Shown here piece after piece: positions 59,536 through 64,000 of a stretch of DNA of 64,000 nt; the stretch's first letter is position 1, and each line of letters starts with the position of its first letter. The DNA lies in the NCBI RefSeq assembly GCF_022530855.2, contig NZ_CP099567.1:2666001-2730000 (forward strand). The letters are read 5' to 3'. Position numbers and translations under genes: made by a program. The stretch is from Candidatus Vondammii sp. HM_W22. Lineage in GTDB: Bacteria > Pseudomonadota > Gammaproteobacteria > Chromatiales > Chromatiaceae. Below the pieces are notes generated by a model that worked only from the letters and a program-made list of their open reading frames with translations, was not told where the DNA came from and searched no databases.

Positions 59536-60327
59536 TCAGTGATACAATGCCAAGAAAGGGACGTTTCCAAACAACCAGGGCGCGTACAGCACCACAATCA
59601 ACCTGATCGATGGCGACAACACCCTGAGCCAACAGCCCGCTATCCCGGGCACAGTGCCCGCCAACAACAACCACATCCCCAATAATTCCTTGTGGCCTTC
59701 CAGATTGACGCTCAGAGCGAGATAAATCGCTTTATTGATCACTTTCTTGTCTTGCCGGATTTTAACGACAATGCTGTCCAGATAAACAATAGGATAAATC
59801 GCATCCAGGGGGCGAGATTGCCATTCAACAACCTGTTCGATAACTGCATCAGTGACTTTGGATATGAGTGTGGCGGAGACATCGGCTCCGTACATTTCCT
59901 TGAATGTCGTGACGATTTCGCGGGTCGTCATACCCTGAGCATACAAGAAGAGGATCTTGTCATCCATTGAGGTAAATCGACGCTGGTGCTTTTTAACTGG
60001 CCGGGGTTTAAAGCTGCCCGCTCTTTCTCGTGGAGTATCCAGTTCAAACTGGCCATCTTCCGTTTGCAAGGTCTTGCTGGTCGTGCCGTTGCGGCTATTA
60101 CTCGCTTCGGGTTGTTCATGTTTGGCAAAGCCAGGATGATCTGCCGGTTCAACGTTGAGTGCTGCATCGACCGTGATTTTTGGCAGCATTTGCCGAAACT
60201 CGTTGAGATCTTCTTCAGTTTTGATGTGATTAGCGGCCGCCTGGGCTATCGCCTGGAGCTCTTTCTTGTCGATCGTCTGCCTATCCTCACCCTTGTTTGG
60301 GTTTAATGACAGGCAGTTACACAGCAT
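59536..60327 (-). pseudogene. IS256-family transposase, N-terminal fragment
   Basis: About 210 residues of an IS256 transposase are readable: ELQAIAQAAANHIKTEEDLN, FEL-type DTPRERAGSFKPRPVKKHQR, MDDKILFLYAQGMTTREIVT, AIYPIVYLDSIVVKIRQDKK and YLALSVNLEGHKELLGMWL. After MWL the sequence no longer matches the family. GGCAGTTACACAG at 60311-60323 marks the terminal repeat. The remaining half could correspond to the C-terminal fragment at 54.2 kb, but the two cannot be shown to be one element. Confidence 0.82.
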
Positions 60328-60377
60328 TTAGGTCTGTTTCGTTTTCCACAAAAGCACTTGAATCCACTACATGATTT

Positions 60378-60480
60378 GTGCTCCTCCTGTGTAAATAAAA
60401 TTTCAAAACCTCATTTTACCAAGCATTCAGATCATCTCTTTTTAGTTATCCAAGTGACGCACTTTGGAGTCAAATCCACC
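60378..60480 (-). mobile_element. IS30-family terminal remnant
   Basis: The stretch matches the right end of the IS30 at 20.1 kb in layout: CTCCTGTGTAAATAAAATTT and the terminal GTCAAATCCACC, compared with GCTCCTGTATAAATAAG and TTGAATCCACC there. It is the other end of the element whose C-terminal fragment lies at 59.4 kb. Confidence 0.65.
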
Positions 60481-60679
60481 AAACTGAGCCCAACAATACC
60501 CGAAAAGCCTCCTAGTCTACGGTCCTTTCCAGCTTTGGCTGCGGGTCTCCCAGTTGCCCAAGGAGTTCAATTCGGTCTTGATGATCAAAAAACTCGGTTG
60601 TATGGATTTTATCGATACTTGGTTGAGTTGGTTACTATATATCGCTGATTTTGAAAGGTTTTAGAGACTCCCTTAATAA

Positions 60680-61699
60680 TCATTCAAAACTTTGGCTCAG
60701 TATAACCAGCCTGTCCAGACGGCTGCGGGCCTCGCCGCCGACAATGACTTCGCCGGCTTTTTCGATTCCTCCCGCCAGTGTGTCAGTCAGGCCGGCAGTG
60801 TAGATAGCAGCACCTGCGTTGAGCTGAACGATGTCGCGGGCTGGCCCCGGCTTGTTTTCCAGCAGGGCGCGGATAATATCGAGACTCTCTTGGGCATCGG
60901 CCGCCTTGATGTTGGAAATGGGGGTGCGTGAGAGGCCGAAATCTTCGGGTTGGATGCTGTAACGTCGTATCCGGCCATCCTTGAGTTCTGCTACTTCTGT
61001 TGTGTCTCCGATGCTGATTTCATCCAGACCATCCCGTGCATGGACTACCATAACGTGGTTACTGCCTAGTTTCTGCAGTACATTGGCCAGAGGATCGAGC
61101 AGTTGGTCGCTAAAAACCCCCAATATTTGATTTGGTGCTCCAGCGGGGTTGGTGAGAGGACCAAGTACATTGAATATGGTACGAGCACCCATCTCCTTGC
61201 GCGGACCAATTGCGTGTTTCATTGCGCCATGATGGGCCGGGGCGAACATGAAGCCAACACCGATCTCCTCAATGCATTGGGCAACCTGTTGCGGGGAGAG
61301 GTCAAGTCTGACGCCGGCAGCCTCCAAAACATCGGCGGAACCGGATTTGGATGAGATGAAGCGGTTGCCATGCTTGGCTACCCTACCCCCTGCCGCTGCA
61401 GTAACGAAGGCGCTGGCAGTGGATATGTTGAAAGTGCCTGAGGCATCGCCCCCTGTTCCGCAGGTGTCGACCAGATAATCTCTGCCGACTTCCACACGCG
61501 TTGCCAATTCTCGCATTACTGAGGCTGCTGCTGCAATTTCAGAGACGGTATCTCCTTTCATCCGCAAACCAATCAGAAAGCCGCCGATTTGGGCCTGAGT
61601 TGCACCTCCGGTCATGATGGTACGCATGACACTGGTCATCTCATCAGTGCTGAGATTCTTATGGCTGAGCACCTGGTTGATTGCTTGTGGCATTTCCAT
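60680..61699 (-). CDS. trpD: anthranilate phosphoribosyltransferase
   Basis: Transfers phosphoribose from PRPP to anthranilate. 339 residues, starting [20 protein letters not shown] with AGGAGC upstream. Motifs: the PRPP loop [55 protein letters not shown] and [20 protein letters not shown]. The frame is open further upstream, but that extension has no homology. trpG lies 106 bases upstream. The downstream side is IS debris, not trpC. Confidence 0.95.
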   Translation of the reverse strand: MEMPQAINQVLSHKNLSTDEMTSVMRTIMTGGATQAQIGGFLIGLRMKGDTVSEIAAAASVMRELATRVEVGRDYLVDTCGTGGDASGTFNISTASAFVTAAAGGRVAKHGNRFISSKSGSADVLEAAGVRLDLSPQQVAQCIEEIGVGFMFAPAHHGAMKHAIGPRKEMGARTIFNVLGPLTNPAGAPNQILGVFSDQLLDPLANVLQKLGSNHVMVVHARDGLDEISIGDTTEVAELKDGRIRRYSIQPEDFGLSRTPISNIKAADAQESLDIIRALLENKPGPARDIVQLNAGAAIYTAGLTDTLAGGIEKAGEVIVGGEARSRLDRLVILSQSFE

Positions 61700-61805
61700 T
61701 ATTGTTGCTCCTAGAAGTTGGTTTTTGTCCGGGACGCCGAGATCACAGTAGATCGTAGCACCCACAGAGTTTTTTGAGGGTACAGGCTCCTGGGGTTCCC
61801 TATCT

Positions 61806-62387
61806 CTATTTCCCCTCAATAAAATTTTGCAGCAGATCGTGACCATGCTCGGTGAGGATCGACTCGGGATGATATTGTACGCCCTGCACATCCAACTTCT
61901 TATGCCGAATTCCCATGATCTCACCCATGGATCCGTCCTCATTTTGGGTCCAGGCAGTGATCTCAAGGCATGCCGGAAGGCTCTCTTTTTCGATTACAAG
62001 GGAATGGTACCGGGTGGCTTCATAGGGATTATTCAGACCGCTGAAGATGCCGGTATTCGCATGATAGATCGGTGAGGTCTTGCCATGCATCACCTTCCTG
62101 GCATGAATGATCTTGCCACCAAAGGCCTGCCCAATGGACTGATGGCCCAGGCAGACGCCGAGTATCGGCTTGCGTCCGGCGAAGGTCTTGATGGTCTCTA
62201 CCGAAATGCCGGCCTGTTTGGGGGTGCAGGGGCCGGGTGAGATAACGATATGGTCAGGGTTGAGCTGCTCAATGAGGGCGATATCGATTTCATCGTTACG
62301 ATAGACCCGTACATCAGCCCCTAACTCGCCAAAGTATTGGACCAGGTTATAGGTAAAGGAGTCATAATTATCGATCATTAACAACAT
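61806..62387 (-). CDS. trpG: anthranilate synthase glutamine amidotransferase subunit
   Basis: Class I glutamine amidotransferase of 193 residues giving ammonia to Trp[21 protein letters not shown] at the start, [14 protein letters not shown], the nucleophile Cys in [15 protein letters not shown], and the His-Glu of [13 protein letters not shown]. It starts two bases after the trpE stop. No PabA-specific feature separates it from the folate enzyme, but the position between trpE and trpD settles the pathway. Confidence 0.95.
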   Translation of the reverse strand: MLLMIDNYDSFTYNLVQYFGELGADVRVYRNDEIDIALIEQLNPDHIVISPGPCTPKQAGISVETIKTFAGRKPILGVCLGHQSIGQAFGGKIIHARKVMHGKTSPIYHANTGIFSGLNNPYEATRYHSLVIEKESLPACLEITAWTQNEDGSMGEIMGIRHKKLDVQGVQYHPESILTEHGHDLLQNFIEGK

Positions 62388-62389
62388 GG

Positions 62390-63883
62390 TTACGCCTCCT
62401 CACAGTTGTTGTTCTCAAGTCCGGCCTCGGCCAGAGCTACGGCCCGGAAAACGGCGCGCCCTTTGTTCATGGTCTCTTTCCACTCCAGATGGGGCTGGGA
62501 GTCAGCCACGATGCCGGCGCCTGCCTGAATATGCAGGGTTTTGTCCTTGATCACCGCGGTGCGAATGGCGATGGCTGTATCCATATTGCCGTTCCAGGAG
62601 AGATAGCCGACGGCACCTGAGTAGACGCCGCGTTTCACCGGCTCCAGTTCATCGATTATTTCCATAGCGCGGATTTTCGGCGCTCCGCTGACAGTGCCAG
62701 CGGGGAAAGTGGCCCTGAGAACATCCATGGCGCTCATGCCATCTTTCAGCCCACCGACTACATTAGAGACGATGTGCATAACGTGGGAGTAACGTTCCAC
62801 GATCATTTTGTCGGTCAATTTTACTGTTCCGGTTTTAGCCACGCGACCAGCGTCATTACGACCAAGGTCTATCAGCATAAGGTGCTCGGCCAGCTCCTTG
62901 GGGTCAGCAAGCAGCTCTTTTTCCAAGGCATTGTCCTCCTCATCTGTATGACCCCGACGGCGTGTGCCGGCAATGGGCCGCACAGTTACTTCGTTATCTT
63001 CCAGGCGAGCAAGGATTTCAGGGGAAGAGCCGACGATGTGGAAGTCAGCAAGATTAAGAAAATACATATAAGGACTGGGGTTCAGCCCTCGCAAGGCCCG
63101 ATAGAGATCCAGTGGCGATGCATGAAAAGGAATAGAGAGGCGCTGGGAAAGAACCACCTGCATGCAGTCGCCATCAAGTATGTACCCCTTGGTGCGTTCA
63201 ACTGCCTGTTTGAAGCTTTTTTCGGTAAAGCCGGAGATGAAGTGAGATTCATCAATCTCATGCCGGGGTCGCTCCGGTTGGTCCGGCAGGCATTCCCGCA
63301 TCCGTTCGACCACCGTCTGAAGGCGCTTTTTACCGGAGTCGTAGTTGCCGCCGTTGGTGGGGTCTACATGGACAATGACGTAGAGCCGTCCCCGCAGGTT
63401 GTCAAACACCACCACTTCATCGGAAACCAGCAGCATAATGTCCGGGTTGTCGATGGTATCCGGATTAGGGCACTCGGCCAGCTTGGGTTCGATATAGCGG
63501 ATGGTGTCGTAGCCGAAATAGCCTACCAGACCGCCGGTGAAACGGGGTAGACCTTCCTGTTCGGCCACCCTGTACCGTTGCTGGAACTCTTCGATAAAAG
63601 TCAATGGGTCTTCAGCATGGTGCTCTTCGATCACCTTGCCGTCAGTCTCTACGGTAATGTTGTGGTCTCTGACACGCATCAGGGTACGGCAGGGGAGTCC
63701 GATGATGGAGTACCTCCCCCACTTCTCACCGCCTTGTACCGACTCAAACAGATAGGAGTTTGGCCCATCCGCAAGTTTCAGGTAGACACTCAGTGGGGTG
63801 TCGAGGTCGGCAAGAACTTCGCACATCAGAGGAATGCGGTTGTGGCCTTCAGCGGCCAGCTGGTCGAACTGTTCGGGAATCAT
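62390..63883 (-). CDS. trpE: anthranilate synthase component I
   Basis: Makes anthranilate from chorismate with TrpG ammonia. 497 residues, starting [20 protein letters not shown]. The tryptophan feedback site region is ANSYLFES-like ([20 protein letters not shown]). The chorismate domain has [58 protein letters not shown] and [20 protein letters not shown]. The ATG at 63883 has GGAGAGAG just upstream. Confidence 0.96.
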   Translation of the reverse strand: MIPEQFDQLAAEGHNRIPLMCEVLADLDTPLSVYLKLADGPNSYLFESVQGGEKWGRYSIIGLPCRTLMRVRDHNITVETDGKVIEEHHAEDPLTFIEEFQQRYRVAEQEGLPRFTGGLVGYFGYDTIRYIEPKLAECPNPDTIDNPDIMLLVSDEVVVFDNLRGRLYVIVHVDPTNGGNYDSGKKRLQTVVERMRECLPDQPERPRHEIDESHFISGFTEKSFKQAVERTKGYILDGDCMQVVLSQRLSIPFHASPLDLYRALRGLNPSPYMYFLNLADFHIVGSSPEILARLEDNEVTVRPIAGTRRRGHTDEEDNALEKELLADPKELAEHLMLIDLGRNDAGRVAKTGTVKLTDKMIVERYSHVMHIVSNVVGGLKDGMSAMDVLRATFPAGTVSGAPKIRAMEIIDELEPVKRGVYSGAVGYLSWNGNMDTAIAIRTAVIKDKTLHIQAGAGIVADSQPHLEWKETMNKGRAVFRAVALAEAGLENNNCEEA

Positions 63884-64000
63884 CTCTCTCTCCACACAAG
63901 GGTTAGCGGCAGGTGTACGGGGGGCTTCACCAGCGCCATCGTGTACCTGTCTTCAGTGTCTTGTTGTGATCGGAGAGATTCATTAGGGTTTGGTTTTTGT
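63880..64000 (-). other. Open frame upstream of trpE, overlapping its start
   Basis: The minus-strand frame from the window edge to a TGA that overlaps the trpE ATG (ATGA) has no stop: it reads [16 protein letters not shown] then [14 protein letters not shown]. It could be the end of an upstream co-translated gene or a chance frame. The residues resemble no family I know. Confidence 0.3.

Noticed and set aside
59555-59690. Plus-strand stretch reading like a beta-rich secreted protein (GAYSTTINLIDGDNTLSQQP)
   Set aside because: Too short, no start or homologous neighbours; could be an adhesin fragment but lies within IS debris and cannot be supported.

Overview
The window reads as a chromosomal segment of a gammaproteobacterium. 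Evidence for this is the coaBC-dut-argB-slmA-pyrE neighbourhood, the petABC-sspA-sspB cluster, the mlaFEDCB-murA-hisGDC run, yggX-mutY, thiSG and a trpEGD operon. Protein style (a cytochrome b with PVWY at the Qo site, AmpG, a DegS/AlgW-type protease, DUF4124) suggests the Chromatiales or sulfur-oxidiser-symbiont side of the class. That lineage placement is inference; no marker here settles it.

Layout. 1-17.8 kb is housekeeping: the CoaBC C-terminus, dut, a wrecked algC, argB, slmA, a DUF4124 coiled-coil protein, pyrE, an AmpG-type permease, a TauE-like membrane protein, the complete mla phospholipid-transport operon, murA and hisGDC. At 17.8-20.7 kb a decayed chemotaxis receptor, a dead IS30 and half an EAL domain lie end to end. 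At 20.7-28 kb are a DegS-like protease, a Nif3-family protein, cytochrome bc1 (petABC), sspAB, DUF3301, a macro-domain protein and a small frameshifted membrane protein. At 28-30.5 kb a fetB tail, an intact IS3-family element and a truncated tyrosine recombinase sit beside tRNA-Phe, the scar of an integrated island. At 30.5-37.2 kb are yggX-mutY, an L,D-transpeptidase, a small lipoprotein, AsmA, a broken DUF2007 gene, tRNA-Gly and thiSG.

37.4-42.2 kb is the early-region remnant of a Mu-like prophage (Mor, gp16, DUF3164, DUF2786, ASCH and small unknowns), all on the minus strand and cut at its upstream end by a transposon. 42.2-54.2 kb is the most interesting stretch. Two almost identical 3.2-kb Tn3-family elements carry only a transposase and long terminal inverted repeats, like IS1071. 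They flank 5.6 kb of plasmid-like cargo: trbH/trbI conjugation fragments, a second IS3 copy, an AbrB-type regulator with two small partner genes between matching 42-bp dyads, and a DprA-like plus phosphoribosyltransferase pair resembling the ShosTA toxin-antitoxin/antiphage system. Both Tn3 transposases and both members of the DprA/PRTase pair carry inactivating lesions. 54.2-60.5 kb is a graveyard of IS256, IS5, IS3, IS4 and IS30 fragments around a truncated phaR and an Abi-family fragment. 60.7-63.9 kb is trpD-trpG-trpE on the minus strand; trpC is not where it usually follows.

Overall the core genes are intact, but mobile elements have repeatedly cut regulators, motility and signalling genes, and many junctions lack target duplications, which suggests IS-mediated deletions. 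All family assignments are from recognised motifs; no database search was run.
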